Below are positions 1 to 6,818 of a stretch of 28,366 nucleotides of DNA, in pieces. Numbering within the stretch: the stretch's first letter is position 1; each line of letters starts with the position of its first letter. Origin of the DNA: Veillonellaceae bacterium (GTDB lineage: Bacteria; Bacillota_C; Negativicutes; UBA1444); assembly GCA_012798135.1 (NCBI GenBank), contig JAAZNU010000035.1, positions 1 through 28,366 of the forward strand, written 5' to 3'. The position numbers and the translations under genes are program-made. The notes under the pieces are model-generated. The model ran no database searches and had not been told where the DNA came from. It saw nothing but the letters and a program-made list of their open reading frames with translations.

Positions 1-141
1 GTACGCTACATACTCGGCTCCGCCCGATTTCGCCAGCGTCATCGTGATCGCCGCCGTCAGTGACGTCTTGCCGTGGTCCACGTGCCCGATCGTCCCGATA
101 TTTACGTGCGGTTTCGTCCTCTCAAACTTCTTCTTCGCCAT
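1..141 (-). CDS. tuf: Elongation factor Tu, N-terminal part (cut by window edge)
   Basis: GTPase that delivers aminoacyl-tRNA to the ribosome. Only the first 47 codons are in the window; the gene continues past base 1. The visible protein starts [19 protein letters not shown] and has the P-loop GHVDHGKT, followed by SLTAAIT, all diagnostic of EF-Tu (EF-G and IF-2 differ here). The ATG start is set by a strong AAAGGAGGA at 151-159, about 9 bases upstream. It lies 125 bp downstream of a five-tRNA array on the same strand, the usual tRNA-tuf arrangement of many bacteria, and may be co-transcribed with it; I see no clear separate promoter between 142 and 266. Confidence 0.95.
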   Translation of the reverse strand, partial: MAKKKFERTKPHVNIGTIGHVDHGKTSLTAAITMTLAKSGGAEYVAY

Positions 142-266
142 GCAAACATTTCCTCCTTTGAAGCTGTTGAAATTCGGTCAGAAAATCATACCCAACCGTA
201 TTCTACCATAAAGATTCGCTTCTGCCAAAAAAAATAACTCCATCATAGGAGTTGTACTAAAATATA

Positions 267-343
267 TGGTGGCGGCGCACGGATTTGAACCGCGGACACA
301 GCGGGTATGAACCGCTTGCTCTAGCCAACTGAGCTACGCCGCC
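267..343 (-). tRNA. tRNA-Met (CAT), elongator type
   Basis: 77-nt cloverleaf with acceptor GGCGGCG/CGCCGCC, discriminator A and encoded CCA (revcomp at 267-269). The anticodon loop TTCATAC gives CAT. The first base pair is G:C and the anticodon stem is AGCGG/CCGCT, so it lacks the C1:A72 mismatch and GGG/CCC stem of the initiator. A lysidine-modified tRNA-Ile2 is the alternative for a CAT anticodon, but the body resembles elongator Met. Last tRNA of the array before tuf. Confidence 0.93.
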
Positions 344-354
344 ATATATATAAC

Positions 355-430
355 TGGAGCTGATGACCGGGATTGAACCGGTGACCTTATCCTTACCAAG
401 GATACGCTCTACCGACTGAGCTACATCAGC
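355..430 (-). tRNA. tRNA-Thr (GGT)
   Basis: 76-nt cloverleaf with acceptor GCTGATG/CATCAGC, discriminator U and encoded CCA. The anticodon stem TATCC/GGATA encloses TTGGTAA, giving GGT (reads ACC/ACU). Fourth gene of the minus-strand array. A second threonine tRNA (TGT) opens the same array. Confidence 0.95.
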
Positions 431-440
431 ATTATCAACA

Positions 441-516
<76 letters not shown>

Positions 517-541
517 ATGTGAAAATAGACTATACAGGAAA

Positions 542-626
542 TGGTGGAGGGGGTTGGATTCGAACCAACGAAGGCGAAGCCGGCAGATTTACAGTCTGCT
601 CCCTTTAGCCACTCGGGAACCCCTCC
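542..626 (-). tRNA. tRNA-Tyr (GTA)
   Basis: 85-nt type II tRNA with a long variable arm (about CCGGCTTCGCCTTCG), acceptor GGAGGGG/CCCCTCC, discriminator A and encoded CCA. The anticodon loop CTGTAAA gives GTA. Second gene of the array. Confidence 0.96.
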
Positions 627-639
627 ATATGAGTGCTAT

Positions 640-714
640 TGGAGCTGGCGATGGGATTCGAACCCGCAACCTGCGGTTTACAAAACCGCTGCTCTGCCAT
701 TGAGCTACGCCAGC
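640..714 (-). tRNA. tRNA-Thr (TGT)
   Basis: 75-nt cloverleaf with acceptor GCTGGCG/CGCCAGC, discriminator U and encoded CCA. Anticodon stem GCGGT/ACCGC with loop TTTGTAA, giving TGT. First gene of the array, starting about 33 bases after the -10 box of a consensus promoter at 747-775. Confidence 0.95.
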
Positions 715-746
715 AAACACTTGATACTTCTTTAGTGACAAAGAGA

Positions 747-775
747 ATTATACAGCAGGCTTTTCGTAATGTCAA
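747..775 (-). promoter_or_regulatory. Perfect sigma-A promoter of the tRNA array
   Basis: On the minus strand TTGACA (revcomp of 770-775), a 17-base spacer, then TATAAT (revcomp of 747-752): full consensus at both boxes with ideal spacing. It points at tRNA-Thr(TGT) and the rest of the tRNA array, probably into tuf. The -35 box overlaps the uppP stop codon at 772-774. Confidence 0.85.
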
Positions 776-1572
776 TGCCCGAAAAAATAGAAATAGGAAA
801 ATAACGCCAACACGATTCGGTAGTAGGCAAAAGAAGCCAATGTCGACCGGTTCAAAAAGCGTAGGAACCAGATTACGGAAAGATACGCCACAATAAAGGA
901 AACCACAAACCCAATCGCGATCATCTGAAAATCTGCCCCGGACAAGTGTGACCAACTTTTGGCCAGATCATATACGCAGGCCATCGTCATTAACGGCAAA
1001 GCAATAATGAAAGAGAAATCAGCCGCTGTCTTCCGGTTCAGACCGAAAAACAGGCCGCCGGAAATCGTGGAGCCGGAACGGGAAAATCCCGGCCACAGGG
1101 ATAATATCTGGAACAGGCCGACGAGCAAAGCCTGCTTGATCGTCATTTGCTCAACATCCGTCGTTTCCGGCTGCCTGCCGAATTTTTCAGCCGCCAGCAT
1201 CAGCAATGCGCCCAGAATCAAGCCAATAATTACTGTAAAGGAAGAAAACAAATGCCGTTTAATAAAACCGTGAGCCAAAAAACCAACCAAGCCGACCGGT
1301 ACAATTCCAGCGGCAATATGCCAAACCGACAACCCGGACGTTTTTCGGAACCAATCAGCGGGCTTCAGCATTTTCACATATTTCTCCCGGTATAAAAACG
1401 CGACCGATAAAATCGCCCCCAACTGAATGAAGACCGCAAAAACAGACGCGACTTCGCCGGTAAATCCCAGCAGATCCTCCACCAAAATCATATGCCCGGT
1501 TGATGATACCGGCAAAAACTCGGTCAGGCCTTCCACAATTCCGACAATAACAGCTATAAATGCATCGTGCAC
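772..1572 (-). CDS. uppP: Undecaprenyl-diphosphatase UppP (BacA family)
   Basis: Integral membrane phosphatase that recycles undecaprenyl diphosphate to the monophosphate lipid carrier for peptidoglycan and other envelope polymers; overexpression of family members confers bacitracin resistance. 266 aa, the usual family length, very hydrophobic with about seven to eight membrane segments. The two signature regions are present: the Glu-rich motif EGLTEFLPVSSTGH (residues 14-27) and PGFSRSGST (161-169). The start is GTG at 1570-1572, preceded by GAAGGAG. It follows the Nudix gene by 43 bp on the same strand, with no obvious terminator between, so ptb-nudix-uppP is probably one transcript. Its stop codon lies inside the -35 box of the tRNA promoter. 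Confidence 0.95.
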   Translation of the reverse strand: MHDAFIAVIVGIVEGLTEFLPVSSTGHMILVEDLLGFTGEVASVFAVFIQLGAILSVAFLYREKYVKMLKPADWFRKTSGLSVWHIAAGIVPVGLVGFLAHGFIKRHLFSSFTVIIGLILGALLMLAAEKFGRQPETTDVEQMTIKQALLVGLFQILSLWPGFSRSGSTISGGLFFGLNRKTAADFSFIIALPLMTMACVYDLAKSWSHLSGADFQMIAIGFVVSFIVAYLSVIWFLRFLNRSTLASFAYYRIVLALFSYFYFFGH

Positions 1573-1615
1573 GATTTTGTTTCTCCTTCGGTATTTGTCT
1601 TACCAATAGTCGCCA

Positions 1616-2149
1616 TTATACACCCGAAATCGTGTCGCGGCAACTTTTTTTCAGCAACCCCAATACCGTATAGTCCGAAGGGAAGGCCAGCGGCGGGGGG
1701 GTGTCCAGATCGTGCCAGCCCACTGCGTCGATATCATCACCGGCCTGTAGGCAGCCGCCGATTATTTCCGCCTGAAACCAAATTCCTACCGTATGGGTCT
1801 CCGGGTTGTGGAAATTGGAAAGGACCGTAAACACCGGTCCCAATTCGATCTCCAGACCAGTCTCTTCGCGAAATTCCCGCCGGGCCGCATCCCGAACATC
1901 TTCATCGTATTCCACATACCCGCAGGGAATGCACCACAATCCGGGATAGGTGGCGTGCTTCGCCCGACGGCCCAGCAAGATTCGCCGGTCGCTCGTCTGC
2001 AAAATCACGGCGACTCCGACAATGGGATTTTCGTAGAAAACATAGCGGCATTCCCGACAAACCAGCCGCTCCTTTCCCTTGAGCGGCCGAAGTTCCAGGG
2101 CGCCGCCGCATTTGGGGCAAAACGAAAATCGCCGGACCTGATCGGTCAT
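1616..2149 (-). CDS. Nudix hydrolase with N-terminal zinc ribbon
   Basis: Nudix enzymes hydrolyse nucleoside diphosphates linked to another moiety. The 177-residue protein begins with a zinc ribbon (C11-x2-C14 and C31-x2-C34), followed by a complete Nudix box from G77 to L99: G-x5-E83-x7-R91-E92-F-x-E95-E96-x-G98. Zinc ribbon plus Nudix domain resembles NADH/NADP pyrophosphatase and ADP-ribose pyrophosphatase-like proteins, but at 177 aa it lacks the extra N-terminal domain of true NudC, so the substrate is unknown. Its ATG overlaps the ptb stop in an ATGA, so it is probably translationally coupled to ptb. uppP follows downstream. Confidence 0.88.
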   Translation of the reverse strand: MTDQVRRFSFCPKCGGALELRPLKGKERLVCRECRYVFYENPIVGVAVILQTSDRRILLGRRAKHATYPGLWCIPCGYVEYDEDVRDAARREFREETGLEIELGPVFTVLSNFHNPETHTVGIWFQAEIIGGCLQAGDDIDAVGWHDLDTPPPLAFPSDYTVLGLLKKSCRDTISGV

Positions 2150-3054
2150 TGGTTAGCCCCCGACACTACCACGGCCAGGGCAATCGAATTCATTTTATTT
2201 TCCGGGCTATCGGCCCGGGAAGTAAGCACAACCGGCGCAGCGGCGCCGATCACAATGCCGCCCAGCGGCGCACCCGCAAAGTACACCAGCGACTTATACA
2301 GGACATTGCCGACTTCGATGAAGGGAACCACCAGGATATCCGCCATGCCGGCGACTTCACCGCCAATCCCTTTATGTTTGGCTGCAATCACGGAGACGGC
2401 ATTGTCCAAAGCCAGCGGCCCATCGATCCGGCAACCCCGGATTTGTCCCCGTTCCGCCATCTTCGCGATTAAGGCCGCATCCTCTGTGGCTTTCATGGCC
2501 GGACTCACGGTTTCCACCGCCGCCAACATCGCAATCCGCGGTTCCGGGTTGCCCAACGCCCGCGTCACTTGCAGCGCATTTTCAACGATTTGCACTTTTT
2601 GCGGCAGGTCCGGCGCAATATTGATCGCCGCATCCGTCAGTGTCAACAGGCGTTGATATCCCGGCGGTTCAAACACAACAATATGCGACAGCAGGGCGCC
2701 GGTGCCGAGGCCGTCGGTTTTGTTCAGCACCGCCCGCATAAAGTCCGCCGTGCCCACCATTCCCTTCATCATCACCTGCGCAACGCCGCTGCGAACCAAT
2801 GTAGCCGCCCGTCGGGCCGCTTTACGGACGTCCGGCTCATGTTCGATTTCAAACTTTTGGCTGTCAAAGCCCTCTTCCCGGCAAATTTTAGCAATCGCAC
2901 CGGCATCGCCAACCAGAATGGCCTCGGCAATGCCGTTTTGCCTGGCCGCGTTGACCGCTGTCAAGACATCGGCATCCGCTGCCGCCGCTACGGCAATCTT
3001 GACCCGGTTCATTGCGCGAGCCGCGGCAATGATTTCTGCGAAAGAATTAAACAT
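2146..3054 (-). CDS. ptb: Phosphate butyryltransferase (phosphotransbutyrylase)
   Basis: Interconverts butyryl-CoA (or a related acyl-CoA) and acyl phosphate. 302 aa, matching the short Ptb type rather than multidomain Pta. The N-terminus MFNSFAEIIAAA and the following KIAVAAAADADVL, plus the central GMVGTADFMRAVLNK, are typical of the Ptb/Pta superfamily. I take the ATG at 3052-3054 because AAGGAGGG lies about 6 bases upstream; an upstream in-frame extension to 3135 has no such site. No butyrate kinase (buk) is in the window, although ptb-buk is the usual pair, so the acyl phosphate must be used by a kinase elsewhere or the substrate differs. Preceded by pfkA (149-bp gap with a weak hairpin); its stop overlaps the Nudix start. 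Confidence 0.85.
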   Translation of the reverse strand: MFNSFAEIIAAARAMNRVKIAVAAAADADVLTAVNAARQNGIAEAILVGDAGAIAKICREEGFDSQKFEIEHEPDVRKAARRAATLVRSGVAQVMMKGMVGTADFMRAVLNKTDGLGTGALLSHIVVFEPPGYQRLLTLTDAAINIAPDLPQKVQIVENALQVTRALGNPEPRIAMLAAVETVSPAMKATEDAALIAKMAERGQIRGCRIDGPLALDNAVSVIAAKHKGIGGEVAGMADILVVPFIEVGNVLYKSLVYFAGAPLGGIVIGAAAPVVLTSRADSPENKMNSIALAVVVSGANQ

Positions 3055-3085
3055 ATGCAACCCTCCTTGCAAGAAATACGTCCAG

Positions 3086-3126
3086 AAAAGCAGCCGGCTG
3101 CCCCCACCCAAAGTGGCAAGCAGCCG
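3086..3126 (-). terminator. Hairpin after pfkA, weak intrinsic terminator or attenuator
   Basis: On the minus strand a 7-bp stem CGGCTGC (3126-3120) / GCAGCCG (3101-3095) encloses a loop with a further CCAC/GTGG pairing. Only a short TTTT follows, after GCTGC. It lies in the 149-bp gap between pfkA and ptb, where it could end or attenuate the pfkA message. The short U tract keeps confidence low. Confidence 0.35.
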
Positions 3127-3203
3127 TAATGGCATTCAATCAACGCGTCCGCGCATCGGCCATTTCCGACATTCCCGCGCAGATTTTTCGGGCATCTCTC
3201 CGA

Positions 3204-4298
3204 TTAATCTTCGTCGCCAAAACAAATACCCATGGCGCGACCAGCCCGCACCAGCTGGTCATCCGGCGGTACATTGTGAGGTTTGCCGACCACTTCCGCA
3301 ATCGGGACGGAGGTGATCTCGTTTTTCTGCAATGCCACCATCCGGCCAAACTCACCCCGGCAAATGCACTCGACCGCCGCCACACCATACCTGGTCGCCA
3401 AGATTCGGTCGAAGGCAGTCGGTGTTCCACCCCGTTGCAAATGGCCAAGAACAGTGCAACGAGACTCGATTTCGGTGCGCTGTTCGATTTCATTGGCCAG
3501 TTTCTCGCCAATACCGCCCAGGCGGATTTTTTCCGGGCTATCTTCGACGATCCGTTTGACCGTCAGCCCGCCGCCAATCGGCGCCGCCCCTTCCGAAACG
3601 ATGATGATGCTGAACCGTTTTCCTCGTTCCACCCGATCCCGCACTTTGCGGATGATCACGTCAATATCATAAGGGATCTCCGGAATCAAAATAACATCCG
3701 CGCCACCAGCCATTCCGGCATGCAGCGAGATCCAGCCGGCATATCGACCCATGACCTCCAGAATCATTACCCGGTGATGGGACTCGGCCGTGGTATGGAG
3801 TCGGTCCAACGCCCAGCTGGCGACCCCCACCGCCGAATCAAAGCCGAAAGTCCGTTCGGTCAAAGGGATGTCATTGTCAATCGTTTTGGGCACACCGACC
3901 ACTTTGACGCCCAACTTCTCCAGTTCCAGCGCCACGGCATGTGTTCCGTCACCGCCAATCAGTACCAAAGCCTGAATTCCGTTACTTTGTAAATTTTCCA
4001 GGACCCGGTCCGACATATTGCGAAAAACGTGTTTCCCGTTTTCCTCGATCCGGTAATGAAAGGGATTGTCGCGATTCGTGGTTCCCAGAATCGTTCCCCC
4101 GCGTGGCAATATGCCGGCAACGTCCTTATCCCGCAACGTAACCACCATATCTTCCACCAAGCCCTGAAAGCCATTTTGGATCCCTTTCACCGTCATGCCC
4201 TTGCCCAAAGCAGTTCGAACCACCCCGCGAATGACCGCATTCAAGCCCGGGCAGTCTCCGCCGCCGGTCAAAACCCCAATCGTATGGATATCTGACAC
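3204..4298 (-). CDS. pfkA: 6-phosphofructokinase (probably ATP-dependent, Gly/Lys signature)
   Basis: Phosphorylates fructose 6-phosphate to the 1,6-bisphosphate, the committed step of glycolysis. 364 aa, somewhat longer than the ~320-residue B. subtilis type. The N-terminal phosphate loop is GVLTGGGDCPGLNAVIRG. The residues that separate donor types are GGDGT (115-119, glycine at the E. coli 104 position, ATP type) and PKTIDND (137-143, lysine at the 124 position, as in PPi enzymes). The Gly/Lys pair is known from ATP-dependent group III enzymes, so ATP is my prediction. The start is GTG at 4296-4298, set by AAGGGAGGT at 4306-4314; the upstream extension lacks support. A terminator at 4315-4342 directly abuts this ribosome binding site. 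Confidence 0.93.
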   Translation of the reverse strand: MSDIHTIGVLTGGGDCPGLNAVIRGVVRTALGKGMTVKGIQNGFQGLVEDMVVTLRDKDVAGILPRGGTILGTTNRDNPFHYRIEENGKHVFRNMSDRVLENLQSNGIQALVLIGGDGTHAVALELEKLGVKVVGVPKTIDNDIPLTERTFGFDSAVGVASWALDRLHTTAESHHRVMILEVMGRYAGWISLHAGMAGGADVILIPEIPYDIDVIIRKVRDRVERGKRFSIIIVSEGAAPIGGGLTVKRIVEDSPEKIRLGGIGEKLANEIEQRTEIESRCTVLGHLQRGGTPTAFDRILATRYGVAAVECICRGEFGRMVALQKNEITSVPIAEVVGKPHNVPPDDQLVRAGRAMGICFGDED

Positions 4299-4314
4299 TG
4301 TGTGTACCTCCCTT

Positions 4315-4342
4315 GCAAAAAAGTCGGGACGGTCCCCGACTT
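4315..4342 (-). terminator. Intrinsic terminator between the BrxF-like gene and pfkA
   Basis: On the minus strand AAGTCGGG / CCCGACTT form an 8-bp stem (arms 4335-4342 and 4321-4328) with a 6-base loop, followed directly by a T-run over 4322-4317. The stem includes the stop codon of the upstream gene (4342-4344), and the U tract ends 3 bases before the pfkA Shine-Dalgarno. There is no room for a promoter between this hairpin and pfkA. Confidence 0.75.
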
Positions 4343-4800
4343 CACTCAATTTGGATGATGGTCAATCCTTTGGCATCATATTCCCGCTGTTCCGATGGAC
4401 CCAAAGTAGCGATTTTCAGGCTGGTTCCGTCGAATTCACCGGGCCAGGCCGCCACTACCGAAAACTTACGTCCCAGCTGCCGCAGCAGTTGAAGTGGATC
4501 CACCTGCAATACCGGCGCAAACAGCGCCTGCATATCGTCCAGCACAATCACGTCCGCTTTAAAGGCATCGAGAGTTTTCGCAATCAAAACCGGCGCTTCT
4601 AGCGCGCGAACTTTCGGAACCATCTCCAACAACTCCTCAGTCAAAAAGGCCCGGCAGTTCACATACTGCCAGCCGCGAATTGTGGAAAGTTCCCGTAACA
4701 ATTTGCTTTTCCCGCTGCCTGGCCGACCCACCAGCAAGACCAGATGTTCAGCTGATTTTTGCCCTTCGCGGACGGTCTCGACGATTCGTTGGATGATCAT
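4342..4800 (-). CDS. Small P-loop ATPase, BrxF-like (orphan)
   Basis: 152-residue single-domain P-loop protein. Walker A is GRPGSGKS (25-32) and Walker B is VIVLDD (84-89). The C-terminal block FSVVAAWPGEFDG (113-125) followed by a strand-rich tail resembles what I recall of BrxF, the small ATPase of type 3 BREX phage-defence loci; this is recalled similarity, not a search. No BREX partner (PglZ, methyltransferase, BrxC, helicase) is in the window. The neighbours are sigH upstream and pfkA downstream, both core genes. The start ATG is at 4798-4800, with a modest GAGGGGG about 9 bases upstream. The gene is bracketed by terminators (4888-4922 and 4315-4342), so it is probably its own unit. Function in this setting is unknown. 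Confidence 0.8.
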   Translation of the reverse strand: MIIQRIVETVREGQKSAEHLVLLVGRPGSGKSKLLRELSTIRGWQYVNCRAFLTEELLEMVPKVRALEAPVLIAKTLDAFKADVIVLDDMQALFAPVLQVDPLQLLRQLGRKFSVVAAWPGEFDGTSLKIATLGPSEQREYDAKGLTIIQIE

Positions 4801-4855
4801 CGCCTACGGCCCCCTCGTCTAATTTGGGTTCATATACCCTCGTAATAAAATTTCG

Positions 4856-4882
4856 CCGTGGATATCAAAACCCCTCCCACGG
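4856..4882 (-). other. Small inverted repeat in the leader of the BrxF-like gene
   Basis: CCGTGG (4856-4861) and CCACGG (4877-4882) form a 6-bp inverted repeat 15 bases apart, inside the 87-bp space between the sigH terminator and the BrxF-like gene. I could not find a convincing -35/-10 pair in this space (a TTGATA lies in the loop but has no good partner). It may be a leader hairpin or operator. Confidence 0.3.
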
Positions 4883-4887
4883 AAAAG

Positions 4888-4922
4888 TAAAAAAGAACGA
4901 CATCCGGATAAGGATATCGTTC
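4888..4922 (-). terminator. Intrinsic terminator of sigH
   Basis: On the minus strand GAACGATATCC / GGATGTCGTTC form an 11-bp stem (one G-U) with a 6-base loop, followed by TTTTTT (revcomp of 4889-4894). It lies 22 bases after the sigH stop and closes that transcript. Confidence 0.9.
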
Positions 4923-4944
4923 CTGTCGCAACAAAAATTCTTAG

Positions 4945-5661
4945 CTATTCATGCAAGTCGTCATACGTTTGAAGTTCGTTTTGCAGTTCCTTGTTCAGCC
5001 CGGCCAAGCTCTTGTAAACCCCCCGGATATCCAAATCGTCCGAACGGTTGTCAAGATAACGCTCCAGTTTGCGTTTAACCCGCTGCAGGGCATTGTCAAT
5101 GGATTTCACATGGCGTGTCAATTCCACCGCAATTTCCTGATAGGACTTGCCATCCAGATAAGACATCAAAACTTTCCATTCCAGATCGCTGAGGATCTCA
5201 CCCATCTTTTCCTCGATGTCGATAAACTCTTCGCGACTGATGACCAGTTCTTCCGGATCCGAAATCTTGGTGCCGGACAAAACATCCAGCAACGTCCGGT
5301 CGGAGTCTTCGTCGTAAATGGGCTTGTTCAGCGATACATAGGAATTCAGGGGAATGTGCTTTTGCCGCGTCGCAGTCTTAATCGCCGTGATAATCTGACG
5401 AGTTACGCATAACTCGGCAAAGGCCCTGAAAGAAGAAAGCTTATCATTTCGAAAATCCCGGATTGCCTTGTAAAGACCAATCATACCTTCCTGAATGATA
5501 TCCTCACGTTCCGCACCAATCAAAAAATAAGACCGGGCCTTGGCTCTGACAAAATTCCGATACTTGTTGATCAAGTATACTAAAGCATCTTCATTGTCGT
5601 TGTCTTTGGCATCCAAGACAATCTCTTCGTCCGTCAGGGCCTCAAAATTACAGTACCGCAT
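4945..5661 (-). CDS. sigH: RNA polymerase sigma-H factor (sigma-70 family)
   Basis: Sigma factor of the SigH/Spo0H group, in Bacilli controlling entry to sporulation and post-exponential genes. 238 aa from the ATG at 5659-5661, chosen because GGAGG lies 7 bases upstream. Region 2 shows KYRNFVRAKARSYFLIGAE followed by DIIQEGMIGLYKAIRDF (core binding and -10 recognition). Region 4 contains YQEIAVELTRHVKSIDNAL, the helix-turn-helix for the -35 box. About 20 residues of charged C-terminal tail extend beyond the usual ~218-residue length. It is the last gene of the rlmB-side cluster, but has its own promoter (5734-5762) and terminator. Confidence 0.95.
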   Translation of the reverse strand: MRYCNFEALTDEEIVLDAKDNDNEDALVYLINKYRNFVRAKARSYFLIGAEREDIIQEGMIGLYKAIRDFRNDKLSSFRAFAELCVTRQIITAIKTATRQKHIPLNSYVSLNKPIYDEDSDRTLLDVLSGTKISDPEELVISREEFIDIEEKMGEILSDLEWKVLMSYLDGKSYQEIAVELTRHVKSIDNALQRVKRKLERYLDNRSDDLDIRGVYKSLAGLNKELQNELQTYDDLHE

Positions 5662-5733
5662 CGAATCGCCTCCATCATGAGATGCTGCAAACCTGGCCCA
5701 CATCTATGGCGACAACCGCCACTTTCGAGAATT

Positions 5734-5762
5734 ATTATATATTGCTGTCCCCGGTTCGTCAA
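5734..5762 (-). promoter_or_regulatory. Sigma-A-type promoter of sigH
   Basis: TTGACG (revcomp of 5757-5762), a 17-base spacer and a perfect TATAAT (revcomp of 5734-5739), sitting between the rlmB stop and the sigH ribosome binding site. The leader would be about 65 bases. This lets sigH be expressed separately from the long upstream operon. Confidence 0.75.
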
Positions 5763-5774
5763 GGCGTGAGCGTT

Positions 5775-6818
5775 TTACCGCGAACCAGCATTGCCGCGCT
5801 GGCGAATCATTTCATAGAGAAGAATCGCTCCGGCAACCGAGGCGTTCAAAGATTGGACTTTGCCGCGCATCGGGATCTGCACCAGTGAATCGCAGCGTTC
5901 CCGGGTCAAGCGCGCCATGCCCTCGCCCTCGTCGCCGATCACAATCACCACCGGTCCGGTCAAGTCCACGTCATAATAGGACAAACCTTGGCCCGGATCA
6001 GTGCCGATCACCCAGAACCCTTGCTTTTTTAAATCGGCCAGGGTTTGCGCCACGTTGCCGATTTGTGCGACTTTCACATATTCAATAGCCCCGGCGGAAG
6101 CCTTGGCGACCGCCGCTGACAACTGGCAGCTGCGCCGCTGGGGAATCAACACGCCGTGCGCGCCGGCAGCATCGACTGTCCGAAGCACCGCGCCAAGATT
6201 TTGCGGATCCTTCAACTGATCCAGCAGAATCAGGCACGGTTTTTCATTCCGGCTTTCGGCCAGAGCGACCATCTCGTCCACGGACGAATACGGCACCGGT
6301 GACACCATCGCCACGACGCCCTGATTGCGAACCCCCAGGCTCATGGCTTCTAATTTGGCCGCTTCCGTCGTCTGGACCGGAATTTCTTTTTCCTTGGCCA
6401 AGGCAATGATTTCCCGGATGGAGCCCTGATGCTCACCGGCGGAAATATAAATTTTGCTGATAGGCCGGCCGCTGCGCAGCGCTTCCAGGACCGGATTGCG
6501 TCCGGACAAAAAGTCCGTATCCCTGACGGTTTCCACCGGTTTTACCGGCCGGGCGCTGCCGGGATAAACGTTCTTGCGGTCCGGGGCCGCCGTTTTCGCC
6601 GGTGCCTGCCCATAACGGCCGCCGGCTGGCTTGCTTCCGGGATTTTTCGGCGTTGCGTCGGCCGTGGCACGGCTACCTCCCCGGCCCGGTTTCGCGGGGC
6701 GAAGTGCGGTCGCCGAACCGCGTCCACTGATTCCTGTCCCGGTTTCCGGGGCCCGTCCCTTGGCTACTGACCTGCTTTTGAGGCCGCCTGAGCCTTGATT
6801 GTCTCGAGTCGTCCGCAA
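5775..6818 (-). CDS. rlmB: 23S rRNA (guanosine-2'-O-)-methyltransferase, RlmB/TrmH (SpoU) family
   Basis: 2'-O-methylates a guanosine in 23S rRNA (Gm2251 in E. coli). The catalytic part starts near residue 102 with [13 protein letters not shown] (substrate-binding domain) and then carries the three SpoU knot motifs: [30 protein letters not shown] and [15 protein letters not shown]. Before it lies an unusual ~100-residue tail rich in Gly, Arg, Lys, Ala and Pro, probably disordered and RNA-binding; many RlmB proteins lack it. The start appears to be TTG at 6816-6818, preceded by GAGGGGGAT, so the gene overlaps thyX by 55 bases. An internal start would shorten the tail, so the exact N-terminus is uncertain. 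Confidence 0.9.
   Translation of the reverse strand: MRTTRDNQGSGGLKSRSVAKGRAPETGTGISGRGSATALRPAKPGRGGSRATADATPKNPGSKPAGGRYGQAPAKTAAPDRKNVYPGSARPVKPVETVRDTDFLSGRNPVLEALRSGRPISKIYISAGEHQGSIREIIALAKEKEIPVQTTEAAKLEAMSLGVRNQGVVAMVSPVPYSSVDEMVALAESRNEKPCLILLDQLKDPQNLGAVLRTVDAAGAHGVLIPQRRSCQLSAAVAKASAGAIEYVKVAQIGNVAQTLADLKKQGFWVIGTDPGQGLSYYDVDLTGPVVIVIGDEGEGMARLTRERCDSLVQIPMRGKVQSLNASVAGAILLYEMIRQRGNAGSR

Noticed and set aside
541..896. Short open frames across the tRNA array
   Set aside because: They fall on tRNA-Tyr and tRNA-Thr genes; apparent peptides such as GFEPTK are common false translations of tRNA T-arms.
4299..4349. Longer pfkA start at 4349 (ATG)
   Set aside because: It would read through the terminator hairpin and ribosome binding site; GTG at 4298 has a proper AAGGGAGGT and matches family N-termini.
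4801..4887. TTGATA at 4863-4868 as -35 box of the BrxF-like gene
   Set aside because: No acceptable -10 box at 15-19 bases; the promoter of that gene remains unidentified.
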